A stretch of DNA of 64,000 nt from Pelagibacteraceae bacterium AG-325-J17 (GCA_003282825.1 QBYM01000001.1:56567-120566), one strand, 5' to 3'; positions 1 through 11,767 are shown, counted from the stretch's first letter. A program made the numbers and translations. Notes: generated by a model not told the origin, from the letters alone.

Positions 1-819
1 CTTAGTGAAAATTTTATAAGAAACACTGTTAAGCTTGCACTTAATGAAGATTTATTTCCATCAGGAGATATAACCTCTAATCTTGTTGAAAATAATAAAA
101 TAGTAAAAGTAAAATTAATATCAAATCAAGATGCTATTATTGGTGGTCTTTTATTTGCAAAGCATGCTTTTTCTTTAGTTGATAAAAAAATTAAATTCTT
201 AATCAAAAAAAAAGATGGTTCTTTTGTAAAGAAAAAATCATTAATTGCTACAATACAAGGAAAAGCCCAAAATATACTAATTGCAGAGAGAGTTGCTTTA
301 AATTATTTGTCTCATATTTCAGGAATTGCAACTAAAACAAACCAGTTTATTAAATTGGCTGGTAAAAAATGTAAAATTTGTTGTACACGTAAAACAATTC
401 CAAATTTAAGAGTAATTCAAAAATATGCTGTAAAATTGGGTGGAGGAACTAATCATAGATTTAATTTAAGTGATGAGTATTTGATTAAAGACAATCATAT
501 AGCTTCTTCAAATATAAAAAGATTGGTCTCTTTAGCTATTAAAAATAAAAGAGGAAAAAAAATTACAGTTGAAGTTGACAATTTAAAACAACTTAAACAA
601 ATAATAGGACTTAAATTTAATACTGTTTTATTTGACAATATGAATATTAAAAATTTAAAAGCAGGTGTTAAAATTGCAAAGAAATATTATGAAACTGAAG
701 CTTCTGGAAATATAAAACTCAAAACTGTCAAAACAGTTGCTGCAACTGGGGTGAGTAGAATTTCAGTTGGAAGTATCACTCATAGTGCTCCAGCTATCGA
801 TTTTAAATTAGAAATTTAG
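1..819 (+). CDS. nadC: Nicotinate-nucleotide pyrophosphorylase (carboxylating), 5'-truncated by window edge
   Basis: Frame 1 is open from base 1 (LSENFIRNTVKLALNEDLFPSGDITSNL...) and continues into the listed ORF; RKTIPNLRVIQKYAVKLGGGTNHRFNLSDEYLIKDNH and EASGNI are typical of NadC. Confidence 0.95.
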   Translation, partial: LSENFIRNTVKLALNEDLFPSGDITSNLVENNKIVKVKLISNQDAIIGGLLFAKHAFSLVDKKIKFLIKKKDGSFVKKKSLIATIQGKAQNILIAERVALNYLSHISGIATKTNQFIKLAGKKCKICCTRKTIPNLRVIQKYAVKLGGGTNHRFNLSDEYLIKDNHIASSNIKRLVSLAIKNKRGKKITVEVDNLKQLKQIIGLKFNTVLFDNMNIKNLKAGVKIAKKYYETEASGNIKLKTVKTVAATGVSRISVGSITHSAPAIDFKLEI

Positions 820-1187
820 TTTACAAATTTTGAAAGATCAGGTTTAAAGTAGTTAGGACCTTTCATAACTTTTCCTGACTCATTATAGATTGGCTTTCCA
901 TTTTCATCCAATTTACTCATATTAGAGTTTTGAACCTCCTCAAAACACTTGTCTAAATCAATACCAAATGCATGCCCTGCTCCATAAGTAACATACAAGA
1001 TATCTGTAAGTGCATCAGCTACCTCTAGTAAATCATTATTTTTCATAGCCTCAGTAAGCTCATCAAGTTCCTCTTTAATTAGGTCAATCCTAAGTTTATT
1101 GATTTTATCTGTACTAAATGCGGGTTTATCCTTTACCTCTTGACCAAAAGTTTTCATGAAAGCTCCAACCTTACTAAAATTTGACAT
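816..1187 (-). CDS. MazG-like / phosphoribosyl-ATP pyrophosphohydrolase-like NTP pyrophosphatase
   Basis: ORF with all-alpha NTP-PPase motif EELDELTEAMKNNDLLEVADALTDILYVTYGAG. Confidence 0.75.
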   Translation of the reverse strand: MSNFSKVGAFMKTFGQEVKDKPAFSTDKINKLRIDLIKEELDELTEAMKNNDLLEVADALTDILYVTYGAGHAFGIDLDKCFEEVQNSNMSKLDENGKPIYNESGKVMKGPNYFKPDLSKFVN

Positions 1188-1253
1188 ATTGCTCCTGTAA
1201 GTTTTATATAATTAATGTATATTTATAATAATTTATTAATTACTTGTTAATCA

Positions 1254-2642
1254 ATGAAATTAAGAAAAGAATTCGATAGCATTGGCTCAATAAATGTTCC
1301 TGGTGATAAATATTGGGGTGCTTCAACACAAAGATCAAAAAAATATTTTGATATTGGTGAATTTTTAGTAAGACCAGTTTTAATCAAATCAATAGCTATT
1401 ATTAAAAAAGCTGCTGCAATAGTTCATGGTAAAGAAAAACAAATCTTGCCACAAATTTCAAAAGCTATCATAAAAGCATCTAATGAAGTTATATCTGGTA
1501 AGTTAGATGAACATTTTCCTCTAAAAGTTTGGCAAACAGGATCTGGTACTCAAACAAATATGAATGTAAATGAAGTCATAGCAAACAGAGCAATTGAAAT
1601 TTTAGGGGGTAAAAAGGGTTCCAAAAAACCTGTACACCCTAATGATCATGTCAATAAATCTCAATCTACCAATGATGTTTTTCCTACTGCAATGCATATT
1701 GCTATCGCAATGGAAACTAAAAATAAACTATTACCTTCTTTGGAGTTATTGAATAAAGAATTAAAAAAAAAAGTTTCTAAGTTCAAAAATATAATTAAAG
1801 TAGGTAGAACTCACTTACAAGATGCAACGCCATTGTCTTTAGGACAAGAATTTTCAGGATACCAATCTCAGATAGAGGATTGTATTAGCAGAATAAAAAA
1901 TGCTTTGAATGAAATTTACTCATTAGCTCAAGGTGGCACTGCAGTTGGAACTGGAATTAATAGCAAAAAAGGTTTTGATAAAAAAATTATCAATGAAATA
2001 AAAAAGATTACCAAACTACCTTTTAAACCAACTAAAAATAAATTTGCATCTTTAGCAGCCCACGATGAAATAGTAAACTTTTCTGGTACTTTGAATACCA
2101 CAGCAGTTAGTTTAATGAAAATTGCAAACGATATTAGATTTTTAGGATCTGGTCCTAGAGCTGGATATGGTGAAATTATTTTGCCCGCCAATGAACCTGG
2201 TTCTTCAATAATGCCTGGTAAAATTAATCCAACACAATCAGAAGCAGTAACAATGGTATGTGTTAAAGTTATAGGGAATCATAATGGGATTACGATAGCA
2301 GGTTCTCATGGTCACTTTGAATTGAATGTTTTTAAGCCTTTAATTGCTCACAATATTTTACAATCAATTGATCTACTTGCTGACAGCACTAATAATTTTT
2401 CATTGTATTGTGTAAAAGGAATAAGGGCTGATAAAATTAAAATTAAAAAATTTTTAGATAATTCATTAATGCTTGTTACAGCCCTAGCACCTCATATTGG
2501 CTACGATAATGCTGCAAAGATTGCTAAATCAGCTTTAAAAAAAGGAACTACTTTAAAAGAGGAGGCTTTAAAAACTAACTTAATTAACAAAAAAGATTTC
2601 GAGAGAATTGTAGATCCTAAAAAAATGATTTACCCAAAATAA
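1254..2642 (+). CDS. fumC: Class II fumarate hydratase
   Basis: Motifs [38 protein letters not shown] and signature [13 protein letters not shown]. Confidence 0.96.
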   Translation: MKLRKEFDSIGSINVPGDKYWGASTQRSKKYFDIGEFLVRPVLIKSIAIIKKAAAIVHGKEKQILPQISKAIIKASNEVISGKLDEHFPLKVWQTGSGTQTNMNVNEVIANRAIEILGGKKGSKKPVHPNDHVNKSQSTNDVFPTAMHIAIAMETKNKLLPSLELLNKELKKKVSKFKNIIKVGRTHLQDATPLSLGQEFSGYQSQIEDCISRIKNALNEIYSLAQGGTAVGTGINSKKGFDKKIINEIKKITKLPFKPTKNKFASLAAHDEIVNFSGTLNTTAVSLMKIANDIRFLGSGPRAGYGEIILPANEPGSSIMPGKINPTQSEAVTMVCVKVIGNHNGITIAGSHGHFELNVFKPLIAHNILQSIDLLADSTNNFSLYCVKGIRADKIKIKKFLDNSLMLVTALAPHIGYDNAAKIAKSALKKGTTLKEEALKTNLINKKDFERIVDPKKMIYPK

Positions 2643-4114
2643 GCTAAAAAAATATTATTAACAAAACTCTTAAAGGTAATTTTATTAAAAACTTTTTCAT
2701 CACTTGAATTGAAATTCATTATAAATCTCTCTAATTTATTGTTTGATTTATTATTAATCTTAAAATTATCAAATGAAACCTCTCTATCAATTATGTTATA
2801 ATTGAAATCAAATTCTATTTTTTCTAATTTTTTTCTTAAATCTTTATTAATTTGAAAATGTCTAAAGAAATTATCTTTTTCCTTGATAGTAATTAGCATT
2901 CTACCATTTAAATTAATTGAGTCTTCATCATAATCTATTAAACCTTCAAGTAATGAAAGACTTATGCTTTCTTTCCATTTAATATTTGACTCAGAAAAAG
3001 TTAAATCGCCTTCCTCAATTTTCAATTTTAAAACTAAATCTGTGAAACGATCAAAATCAACTATTTTTTTAATATTAATATTTATTTCAGCATTTAAATT
3101 TTCATTACTAATTATTTGAGTTTTGATAATATCATTTAATAGAGAATTATTGATCAAATCTGAAAGCTTTAAGTTTTGATAATTTAAATTTGAGACCATA
3201 TAAAATGGTTTAAATTCAATATTCCCATTATAAGTTCTATTCGAGTCCTCTAAAGAAAAATCTAATGAATTTTTTTTAAGCTTATAATTTATAAGGTTAT
3301 TTCTATTTTTAAAATTTATTTTTAAAAATCCAATCTTATTTTCTTTTCTATAATTAACTTGATTTTCAATTTTCAACCTTAATTTATTTAAAACTAATGT
3401 TGTAAATGAGGTTTGATTTAATTTATCATTTTTAATTGTTATTTTGTATGGGATATTAAAAATCTTATTTTTTGATGAATAAACATTTTTTAGATTATTA
3501 AAGTCAAAATAGAATTTACTGTTATCTATTTGATTTATTAACAAAACCTCTTCATCTTTATCTAAAAAAAAAATACTACTATTTTTAATGATAAGTTTTT
3601 GTCTACTTGGCTCAGCTTCTAAAATATTTTTAAAAAAGTTTAAATCTGATTTTTGAATATTAAATTCTAGTTTATTAAAAATTAAATCTTTCATTTGAAT
3701 TTGATCAAACTTAAAAAAATTTTTAAACCCTATAAAAATTTTTAAATTATCTGCAAGTGCTATTTTTTTTTTGTCATTAAATATAGATAAATCTTTTGCT
3801 ACAAAATGTGGCTTTGGAAATAAGCTATAATTAATTTTATCATTAAATTCTATTCTAATTTGATATTTTAAAAAAACTTGATTCTTTATTTCTTTTTGAA
3901 TTAAATCTTTATTGTATGCTGTTGGAACTAAAAAGTAAGCAAGAGTCAAAAAAATAATTCCTGTAAATACGAAAATAACTCTATTATCACTGGTGAATTG
4001 AAATTTTTTAGGATTCGAGATGAATGATCTCAGCTTGTTAAAATAGCTTTCTATTAAATTATTTATAGATAAGATTTGTTTTCCAATTTTTTTAAATGAT
4101 AAATTTTTTCCCAT
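2630..4114 (-). CDS. AsmA-like membrane-anchored protein
   Basis: N-terminal TM segment followed by a beta-rich repeat region; '[20 protein letters not shown]' resembles the AsmA N-terminal region. Confidence 0.55.
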   Translation of the reverse strand: MGKNLSFKKIGKQILSINNLIESYFNKLRSFISNPKKFQFTSDNRVIFVFTGIIFLTLAYFLVPTAYNKDLIQKEIKNQVFLKYQIRIEFNDKINYSLFPKPHFVAKDLSIFNDKKKIALADNLKIFIGFKNFFKFDQIQMKDLIFNKLEFNIQKSDLNFFKNILEAEPSRQKLIIKNSSIFFLDKDEEVLLINQIDNSKFYFDFNNLKNVYSSKNKIFNIPYKITIKNDKLNQTSFTTLVLNKLRLKIENQVNYRKENKIGFLKINFKNRNNLINYKLKKNSLDFSLEDSNRTYNGNIEFKPFYMVSNLNYQNLKLSDLINNSLLNDIIKTQIISNENLNAEININIKKIVDFDRFTDLVLKLKIEEGDLTFSESNIKWKESISLSLLEGLIDYDEDSINLNGRMLITIKEKDNFFRHFQINKDLRKKLEKIEFDFNYNIIDREVSFDNFKINNKSNNKLERFIMNFNSSDEKVFNKITFKSFVNNIFLAYFG

Positions 4115-4148
4115 AAAAATTGGAACAAGTTATAATTAAAAATTAAAA

Positions 4149-6182
4149 ATGTTAAACTCTGAATATATTAAAAATCTAAATAAAGCCCAAAAAGAGGCGG
4201 TTATGCACCTTGATGGGCCTCTATTAATAGTGGCAGGAGCAGGTTCAGGAAAAACTAAAGTCCTAACTACGAGAATAGCTAACATTATAAAAGGGGGGAA
4301 AGCATATCCTAATCAAATTTTAGCGGTTACTTTCACAAATAAAGCGGCAAAAGAAATGCAATTAAGAGTGAGTAAAATTCTTGGCTCTGCTGCTACAGGA
4401 TTATCCTGGTTAGGAACTTTTCATTCTATATGTGCCAAACTTTTAAGAAAACATGCTCCAGCAGTAAATCTTAATTCAAATTTCACAATTATTGATACTG
4501 ATGATCAAACCAGATTAATTAAAAATATTTGTAAGGCAGAAAACATTGATATTAAACAGTTGGCTCCAAGATATATTTTAACAATAATTGATAGATGGAA
4601 AAATAAAGGTTTCTATCCAGATGAGGTGATAATTAATCAAAATGATATATATGAAAAAACTGTGTTACCAATATATAAAATTTATCAACAAAAACTTACT
4701 GACCTAAATTCTTGTGATTTTGGAGATTTGATTTTACATGCTGTAAAGATTTTAGAAAAAAATTTAGATATTAGAGAAATTTATTCTAAAAATTTCAAAT
4801 ATATTTTAGTTGACGAATATCAGGATACAAACTTTATTCAGAGTAAGTGGTTGAAATTACTCTCAGATAAAAATAAAAATATTTGTTGTGTTGGAGACGA
4901 TGATCAGTCTATTTACAGTTGGAGAGGTGCAGAAATAAAAAATTTCTTAGAATTTGATCAAGTTTATGAAAATACAAAAGTAATTAGACTTGAAGAAAAC
5001 TATCGATCTACTGAAAATATTTTATCTGTTGCATCAGATCTAATATCAAATAATCAAAATAGAGTTGGTAAAACCCTTAAAACCACAATGGAAGAAGGAG
5101 AATTAGTCAAATTAAATTGTTTTAAAAATGGAAAAGATGAAGCAATTGGTATTTCTGATGAAATCGAAAAGTTAAAAAAAAAATACACATATAATAATAT
5201 TACGATCCTTGTAAGAGCAATATTTCAAACACGAGAATTCGAAGAAAGATTTTTGAAAATTGGTTTGCCTTATAGAATTTTGGGAGGTACAAAATTTTAT
5301 GAAAGAGCAGAAATCAAAGACTGTGTAGCTTATTTGAGATTAATATATCAAGACAAGGATGATTTAGCTTTTGAAAGAATTGTGAATAACCCAAAACGTT
5401 CAATTGGAGAAAGTTCTCTTAAAAGTATTCATGAATATTCTAAAAAGTATAAAATTTGTTTGGAAAGTTCGTCTAAGAAAATGATACAAGAAAATCTAAT
5501 CAAACCTAAAGCAAAAATTGGTTTATCTTCATTTTTAGAATTAATTTTAAAATGGAGAAATGATTTTAAAATAAAAAAAATAAGTCATGTTAAGTTACTT
5601 CAATTGGTCCTAGATGAATCTGGTTATTCTGCAATGTTAAAAAATAAAAAAGATATTGAAAATGAAAATAGACTTGAAAATATTAAAGAGCTTTTAAGTG
5701 CGATGAAAGAATTTGATAATTTAGAGAGTTTTTTAGAGCATGTCTCTTTAGCTACTTCGGTTGATCAAGAATGGGAGGGAGAAAAGATTAACATGATGAC
5801 AATGCACGCAGCAAAAGGTTTGGAATTTGAAGTTGTTTTTTTACCGGGTTGGGAGGAAGGTCTATTTCCCCATCAAAAATCTATTGAAGAAAAAGGTCAA
5901 AGTGGCCTTGAGGAAGAAAGAAGATTGGCATATGTCGGACTGACAAGAGCTAAAAAAAAAGCAATTATATCGTTTTCTATGAATAGATTTTATCAAGGTG
6001 ATTGGATTGATAGTATGGCTTCAAGATTCATTGATGAACTACCGGAAAAATATTTAGAAAAAAATTCATTTTTTGACGAAGAAAAAGAGGAATTAGAAGA
6101 ATTTGAATTTAATCAAGATTTTGATAATGACGATAACATCAAAAGTCCAGGATGGATAAGATATCAAAAGCGAATTAAATGA
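4149..6182 (+). CDS. uvrD: UvrD/PcrA-family ATP-dependent DNA helicase
   Basis: LNKAQKEAV, GAGSGKTKVLTTRI (Walker A), VDEYQDTN, DDDQSIYSWRGA, TMHAAKGLEFEVVFLPGWEEGLFPH, EERRLAYVGLTRAKK. Confidence 0.95.
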   Translation: MLNSEYIKNLNKAQKEAVMHLDGPLLIVAGAGSGKTKVLTTRIANIIKGGKAYPNQILAVTFTNKAAKEMQLRVSKILGSAATGLSWLGTFHSICAKLLRKHAPAVNLNSNFTIIDTDDQTRLIKNICKAENIDIKQLAPRYILTIIDRWKNKGFYPDEVIINQNDIYEKTVLPIYKIYQQKLTDLNSCDFGDLILHAVKILEKNLDIREIYSKNFKYILVDEYQDTNFIQSKWLKLLSDKNKNICCVGDDDQSIYSWRGAEIKNFLEFDQVYENTKVIRLEENYRSTENILSVASDLISNNQNRVGKTLKTTMEEGELVKLNCFKNGKDEAIGISDEIEKLKKKYTYNNITILVRAIFQTREFEERFLKIGLPYRILGGTKFYERAEIKDCVAYLRLIYQDKDDLAFERIVNNPKRSIGESSLKSIHEYSKKYKICLESSSKKMIQENLIKPKAKIGLSSFLELILKWRNDFKIKKISHVKLLQLVLDESGYSAMLKNKKDIENENRLENIKELLSAMKEFDNLESFLEHVSLATSVDQEWEGEKINMMTMHAAKGLEFEVVFLPGWEEGLFPHQKSIEEKGQSGLEEERRLAYVGLTRAKKKAIISFSMNRFYQGDWIDSMASRFIDELPEKYLEKNSFFDEEKEELEEFEFNQDFDNDDNIKSPGWIRYQKRIK

Positions 6183-7879
6183 TAAAAAAAAGAATTCAAA
6201 AATTAGTTAATAAATTTGATAAACATAAAATCGACGGCTACGTAATTCCTAAAAATGATGAGTTTTTTTCTGAATATTCAAGAAATGATAGATTAAAAAC
6301 GATATCAAATTTTACTGGTTCGGCAGGTTATTCAGTTATCTTAAAAGATAAATATTATTTATTTGTTGATGGAAGATATACGATTCAAGCTGATAAAGAG
6401 TCTGGTAAAATTTTTAAGATAGTAAGTTACGATAAAATTGTAAATTGCAGTTTATTTAAAAATCTTACTTTGGGAGTTGATCCAAAAATATTTACCTCAC
6501 AACAAATTAAGAGATTTTTTAGTAAACACAATAAGATTAAGATTATTAATGAGAATTTAATTGATCAAGTATATAAAGAAAAGTCTTTTTTTCATAAACC
6601 TTTCTTTTCAATCGAAGATAATATAGTTGGAGAAAGCTATGAAGCAAAGCTTTTAAAAATCAAAGAATATCTTAATAAAAATAATTCAGATTTAATGTTA
6701 ATAACTGCTCCTGAGAATGTTGCATGGTTGTTGAACATCCGAGGATTTGATAATCCCAATAGTCCAATACCAAACTGCCATTTATTGATAGATAAAAAGA
6801 ATAATCCGTATTTAATTTGTGAAGAAAAGAAGGCCAAAAAGATAATTTTAGAAAAAAAAATTAGAAAAAAACAAGTTATAGAATTTAAAAATTTTGAAAA
6901 ACTTATCAAAGATCTCAAGGGAAATAAGATAATTATTGATTATAAAACTTGTTCATTATTCTTTGAGAATATTTTAAAAAAAAAGTTTAAGATTTTAAAA
7001 AAAGAAGATCCTATTTATTTATTAAAATCAATTAAAAGCAATAAAGAGATAAAAAATATGATTTCTTGCCATGTAATCGATGGTGCTGCATTAACCAAGT
7101 TTCTTTATTGGATCAAAATAAAAAATAAGAAAAAAATTACTGAATATGAAGCTCAAAAAAAATTAGAATATTTTAGAAAAAAAAATAAAAAATATTTATA
7201 TCCAAGTTTCAATACTATTGCTGGGACTGGATCCAATGGTGCTATTGTTCATTATAGAGCAACAAAAAATAATTCTCAGAATATAAAAAAAAGTGACATT
7301 TTTTTGTGTGACTCTGGTGGGCAATATAAATATGGAACTACTGATGTCACTAGGACAATTTGTTTTTCAAAACCAAAAAAAAGAATAAAAAATATTTTTA
7401 CCAGAGTTTTGAAAGGCCATATTGCAGTTTTTCAGTCTGATCTGACTAAATATAAAACTGGTAAAGATATTGACATACGAGCAAGAAAATTTTTAAAAAA
7501 AATTAATTTAGATTATGCTCATGGAACGGGACACGGTGTTGGTTTCTTTTTGAATGTTCATGAAGGACCACAATCAATCTCTAAATTTAATAAAATAAAT
7601 ATTCAGGAAGGTATGATTTTAAGTAATGAACCAGGCTTTTATAAAAAAAATGATTTTGGAATTAGAATTGAAAATCTAGTTTATGTAAAAAAAATTCAAA
7701 ATAAGCTTTTTTTTGAAAATTTAACTTTAGCTCCAATTGATAAAGATTTAATTGATCATAACCTGTTGACTAAAAATGAAAAAAATTATTTATTTAAGTA
7801 TAATTTAGAAGTCTATTCTAAACTATATAATTACCTTAATATTAATGAAAAACGGTGGCTAGCTAGTTTTATTAATTAA
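6179..7879 (+). CDS. pepP: Xaa-Pro aminopeptidase (M24B)
   Basis: Creatinase/aminopeptidase motifs HYRAT, DSGGQYKYGTTDVTRT, HGTGHGVGFFLNVHEGPQ, SNEPGFY; ATGA overlap with the uvrD stop. Confidence 0.9.
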   Translation: MIKKRIQKLVNKFDKHKIDGYVIPKNDEFFSEYSRNDRLKTISNFTGSAGYSVILKDKYYLFVDGRYTIQADKESGKIFKIVSYDKIVNCSLFKNLTLGVDPKIFTSQQIKRFFSKHNKIKIINENLIDQVYKEKSFFHKPFFSIEDNIVGESYEAKLLKIKEYLNKNNSDLMLITAPENVAWLLNIRGFDNPNSPIPNCHLLIDKKNNPYLICEEKKAKKIILEKKIRKKQVIEFKNFEKLIKDLKGNKIIIDYKTCSLFFENILKKKFKILKKEDPIYLLKSIKSNKEIKNMISCHVIDGAALTKFLYWIKIKNKKKITEYEAQKKLEYFRKKNKKYLYPSFNTIAGTGSNGAIVHYRATKNNSQNIKKSDIFLCDSGGQYKYGTTDVTRTICFSKPKKRIKNIFTRVLKGHIAVFQSDLTKYKTGKDIDIRARKFLKKINLDYAHGTGHGVGFFLNVHEGPQSISKFNKINIQEGMILSNEPGFYKKNDFGIRIENLVYVKKIQNKLFFENLTLAPIDKDLIDHNLLTKNEKNYLFKYNLEVYSKLYNYLNINEKRWLASFIN

Positions 7880-9886
7880 TCTAAGCCATTCAGATTGGTT
7901 TATAATTTTTATATTCAATTCTCTAGCAACTTCAATTTTTCTATTTGTAGGTTTTTCTCCTATAATTAAATAATCAAGTTTTTTTGATACATTACTAATT
8001 ATTGAACCAGAATTTTTTTCAATTAAAGATTTAGCCTCAGCCCTACTTATACCGTTTAGTTTACCAGTTAACATAAATGTTTTGTTACTTAAAACTCCAC
8101 CCTTTTTATTCTCAATAGCCTTTTTAATATTTAAAATTTTTTGAAGATTATTTATTATATTCAAATTGGTTTTATTTTTATAAAAATTTTTAATGGAATT
8201 AATTTGTGTTTCTCCTATTCCATCAATATTTAGTAGATCATCAAATTTATTATCTTTAGAAAGATTAACAAAACTTTCTGGTAACTTTAGTGTTTTAGCT
8301 ATCAATTTTGCATTCTCAAAACCTATGTGTCTTATACCAAGTGAATAAATAAATCTTTCAAATGAAATATTTTTTTTATCATCTATTGCGTATTTAAGAT
8401 TTAAAACTGATTGTTTGCCCCAACCATCTAATGACTCTATTTTTTTATAATTTAGATTAAATATATCCTGTGGAAGTCTTACTAATTTTAAATCCCAAAA
8501 GTTTTCAACTATTTTTTTACCAAAACCGTCAATATTAAAACCTTCCTTCGAGACAAAATGTTTTAGTCTTTCCTTAGCCATTCTATCACATTCAAACCCT
8601 CTATCAGGACATCTTCTTACTGCATCAAATTTTTTAGTTATTTTGTTGTATTCTTTTATTGTTTCATAACCACATGGACACTTTTTTGGAAAGATAAACT
8701 TTTTAGACTCCTTTTTCCTTTTTTTTACATCTACTGAAACAACATGAGGAATCACATCACCAGCTCTTTCTACGACAACAGTATCGTTTACTCTAATATC
8801 TTTTCTTATTATTTCATCCTCATTATGGAGAGTAGCATTTGAAACAACTACCCCACCAATATTTATTGGGTTTATTTTTGCTACAGGAGTTAAGGCACCT
8901 GTTCTTCCAACCTGAATATCTATGTTAAGTATTTTGGAAACACCCTTATTAGCAGAAAATTTATGTGCTATAGCCCATCGAGGAGAATTTGCTACATTTC
9001 CTAAACGTTTTTGTAAATTAAAATCGTTAATTTTGTAAACAATCCCGTCAATATCAAAATCAATTTGATTTCTTTTTTTTTCGATTTCATAATAATTATT
9101 CATTAAATTTTGAACACCTTTTAAAGTTTTATTAAAAGGATTTGTTTTAAATCCCCACTCTGTTAGCTTTTGTAAATATTCATTTTGTTTTTTGGTTTTC
9201 ATTCCTTTTTCATAGCCAAATGTGTAAGCAATAAATTTAAGGGGAATTTTCTTAGTATCATGAGGATTTTTTTGTCTTAAAGACCCTGATGCAGCATTTC
9301 TAGGATTGGCAAACTTATCTTTTATTTTTTCAAAATCTTTATTGCCAATAAAAACCTCTCCTCGTACATCAATGTCAGTTGGAAAATCTTTAATAAAAAT
9401 TTCTTTAGGTATATCATTTATTGTTTTTAAATTTTGAGTGATATCTTCTCCTTCTTTCCCATCACCTCTAGACAGACCCATTACAAATTTTCCTTTTTTA
9501 TAAGTCAATGATGCTGAAATTCCATCTATCTTTGGTTCTGCGCTATATTCGATTTTAAACGAACTATCCTTATCCAAAAAATTAATTATCTTTTTTTCAA
9601 AATTTATTAAATCTTCCTCAGAGAATGCATTTGACAGGGAAAGCATTGAAACTTTATGAAGAACTTTTTTAAAAGTTTTTGAAGGCCTATAACCAACTTT
9701 TTTTGAGGGAGACTCTTTGCTTTTTAAAAAATCATATTTTTTTTCTAGTGAAATAATCTCAAATTTTATCTTATCATATTCTTGATCCTCAACAAGAGGC
9801 TTGCTTAATTCATAATAATTTCTGTCAAGTTTAATTAGATCTTTAATTTTCTTTTGGTACTCTTTCTTAATTTTTATTTTGTCCAT
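7859..9886 (-). CDS. ligA: NAD+-dependent DNA ligase
   Basis: Adenylation motif EPKIDGISASLTY, GDGKEGEDITQN, NPRNAASGSLRQ, Zn-finger CPCGYET...CPDRGFEC, HhH and C-terminal BRCT. Confidence 0.97.
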   Translation of the reverse strand: MDKIKIKKEYQKKIKDLIKLDRNYYELSKPLVEDQEYDKIKFEIISLEKKYDFLKSKESPSKKVGYRPSKTFKKVLHKVSMLSLSNAFSEEDLINFEKKIINFLDKDSSFKIEYSAEPKIDGISASLTYKKGKFVMGLSRGDGKEGEDITQNLKTINDIPKEIFIKDFPTDIDVRGEVFIGNKDFEKIKDKFANPRNAASGSLRQKNPHDTKKIPLKFIAYTFGYEKGMKTKKQNEYLQKLTEWGFKTNPFNKTLKGVQNLMNNYYEIEKKRNQIDFDIDGIVYKINDFNLQKRLGNVANSPRWAIAHKFSANKGVSKILNIDIQVGRTGALTPVAKINPINIGGVVVSNATLHNEDEIIRKDIRVNDTVVVERAGDVIPHVVSVDVKKRKKESKKFIFPKKCPCGYETIKEYNKITKKFDAVRRCPDRGFECDRMAKERLKHFVSKEGFNIDGFGKKIVENFWDLKLVRLPQDIFNLNYKKIESLDGWGKQSVLNLKYAIDDKKNISFERFIYSLGIRHIGFENAKLIAKTLKLPESFVNLSKDNKFDDLLNIDGIGETQINSIKNFYKNKTNLNIINNLQKILNIKKAIENKKGGVLSNKTFMLTGKLNGISRAEAKSLIEKNSGSIISNVSKKLDYLIIGEKPTNRKIEVARELNIKIINQSEWLRLINKTS

Positions 9887-9887
9887 C

Positions 9888-10736
9888 TCAATTGATAAGA
9901 GATTTAAATTTTTTTATAAAACTATTGCTCTTTTTTTTATAAGTTTTAAATCTCTCCTTTTTTTTTATCTCATAGTTTTTATTAAATAAACTATAAGAAT
10001 TTTCATACCATTTTGATGATTGATAATTATAGCCTAATAATTGAGCATATTTTTCAGCTTCATCAACTAAACCAAGGGTATAATGCACTTCAACTAATCT
10101 GTGTAATGCTTCTTCTGCGTAAATAGTTGTGTCATATTCATCAGTAATTTTTCTAAATCTATTTATAGCTGGTATCCATTTTTTTTTGTCAAAATAGTAT
10201 CTAGCTATGTACATTTCCTTTGCAGCAAGAATATCGTTTATTAAGTCTATTTTAAATTCTGCATCTATAGCATATTCGGTATTAGGGTAATTTTTAATAA
10301 CTATTTGAAAATTTTTTTTTGCTTTAATTATTGCTTGTAAATCTTTTTTTTCATCAACAATTTGTTCGTAATAACAAACTGAAAGTAAATAATAAGCATA
10401 ACCTAAATCTTTATGTAATGGATACACTTTTATAAACCTTTCTAGCTCTGCAATTGAGTCTCCATAATAATCTTGAGTGTAATATGAATATGCTGCCATC
10501 AAAGCAGCTTTAGGCGCCCATTTACTTTGTGGAAATAATATTTCAGCTTCATTAAATTTTTTTGCTGCATATAAAACATCACCATCGTCTAAAGCTTCTA
10601 ATCCACCCTGATAAGCTTCAAGCACTTGTAAATCTAAACTTTTTTCATTGATTGTAGATTCTTGAATATTTTTTTTTGAGCAAGAATTGCCAAAAACAAG
10701 AAGTATTAAAAGTAAAAAAATCTTAAGTTTAATCAT
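9888..10736 (-). CDS. bamD: Outer membrane assembly lipoprotein BamD
   Basis: Lipoprotein signal LLILLVFGNSCSKK and TPR-like region YQGGLEALDDGDVLYAAKKFNEAEILFPQSKWAPKAALMAAYSYY; position next to lpxC. Confidence 0.92.
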   Translation of the reverse strand: MIKLKIFLLLILLVFGNSCSKKNIQESTINEKSLDLQVLEAYQGGLEALDDGDVLYAAKKFNEAEILFPQSKWAPKAALMAAYSYYTQDYYGDSIAELERFIKVYPLHKDLGYAYYLLSVCYYEQIVDEKKDLQAIIKAKKNFQIVIKNYPNTEYAIDAEFKIDLINDILAAKEMYIARYYFDKKKWIPAINRFRKITDEYDTTIYAEEALHRLVEVHYTLGLVDEAEKYAQLLGYNYQSSKWYENSYSLFNKNYEIKKKERFKTYKKKSNSFIKKFKSLIN

Positions 10737-10783
10737 ATTTGTTTTATATAGATTTAACTTACAATTTAAAAGATCTATATAAC

Positions 10784-11704
10784 CTATGCAATCGATCTTA
10801 ATAAACTTTTATTTATTATAGTGTGTGGAAGATTTCTTTCTTGAATTTCAATGATTGAAAAATTTTCTTTATTTTGGAATACCTTTTTCAATAATTGATT
10901 GGTTAAATAATGGCCACCCTGAGAACAATTTACACTAGCTACAATTCTATAGCCACTGGTGTAAAGATCACCAATACAATCAAGTATTTTATGATTAACA
11001 AATTCTTTGGAATTTCTAAGTTTTTCTTTGTTTAATATTTCAGAACCTTTTACTACAACTGCATTATCTAGGCTTCCACCTTTTGCCAGTCCATTTTTTT
11101 TAATTTTTTCTATATCTTCATATAAACAAAAAGTTCTAGAGTTAAAAATGTCATTCAAATCATCCTCATAAACATTAACTTTGTTTTTTTGATTTCCTAT
11201 TACAGGATTATCATATTTTAATTGAAAATTTATATCTAAACTTAACTTAGAGGGTTCAATAGATATTGATCTTTCACCCTCATTGAATGAAATCTTTTTT
11301 TTAATTTTTATAATCTTAATTGGGACTTCACTTTGTTTTAATCCACTAATGATTAACTTTTCAATAAATTCTTTTGCTGAACCATCTAAAATGGGAACTT
11401 CTTCATTATCAATTTCAATTAAAGCATTGTCTATTCCCAATCCAAATAATGCACCCATTAAATGTTCTATCGTAGAAACTCTAACTCCAAAATCATTAGA
11501 TATTGTGGTATTAAGTGAGGTATTGGTGACATTTGCAAAACTTGGAAATATTAGATTATTATTTTTTAAATCAACTCTTTTAAATACAATTCCACTGTTA
11601 GGTTCCGAAGGATTGATGGAAATATTAACAATTTGGCCACTATGAAGACCTATTCCTGTAAATTTTACAGGATCGTTAATTGTTTTTTGGTTTAATAAAG
11701 TCAC
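10784..11704 (-). CDS. lpxC: UDP-3-O-acyl-N-acetylglucosamine deacetylase
   Basis: QKTINDPVKFTGIGLHSGQ, STIEHLMGALFGLGIDNALIEIDNEEVPILDGSA, HKILDCIGDL. Confidence 0.97.
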   Translation of the reverse strand: MTLLNQKTINDPVKFTGIGLHSGQIVNISINPSEPNSGIVFKRVDLKNNNLIFPSFANVTNTSLNTTISNDFGVRVSTIEHLMGALFGLGIDNALIEIDNEEVPILDGSAKEFIEKLIISGLKQSEVPIKIIKIKKKISFNEGERSISIEPSKLSLDINFQLKYDNPVIGNQKNKVNVYEDDLNDIFNSRTFCLYEDIEKIKKNGLAKGGSLDNAVVVKGSEILNKEKLRNSKEFVNHKILDCIGDLYTSGYRIVASVNCSQGGHYLTNQLLKKVFQNKENFSIIEIQERNLPHTIINKSLLRSIA

Positions 11705-11767
11705 ATCGCACTTTTAAGCCTGAAGATCAAAAAACTGAAAACAACAAATATTACTGTAAAATACAGA

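Noticed and set aside
11283-11645. 120-aa + ORF
   Set aside because: Antisense to lpxC; hydrophobic composition expected from the reverse of AT-rich coding sequence.
11754-11766. Small inverted repeat CTGTA-aaa-TACAG between the ftsA-like gene and lpxC
   Set aside because: Only a 5-bp AT-rich stem; too weak to call a terminator or operator.
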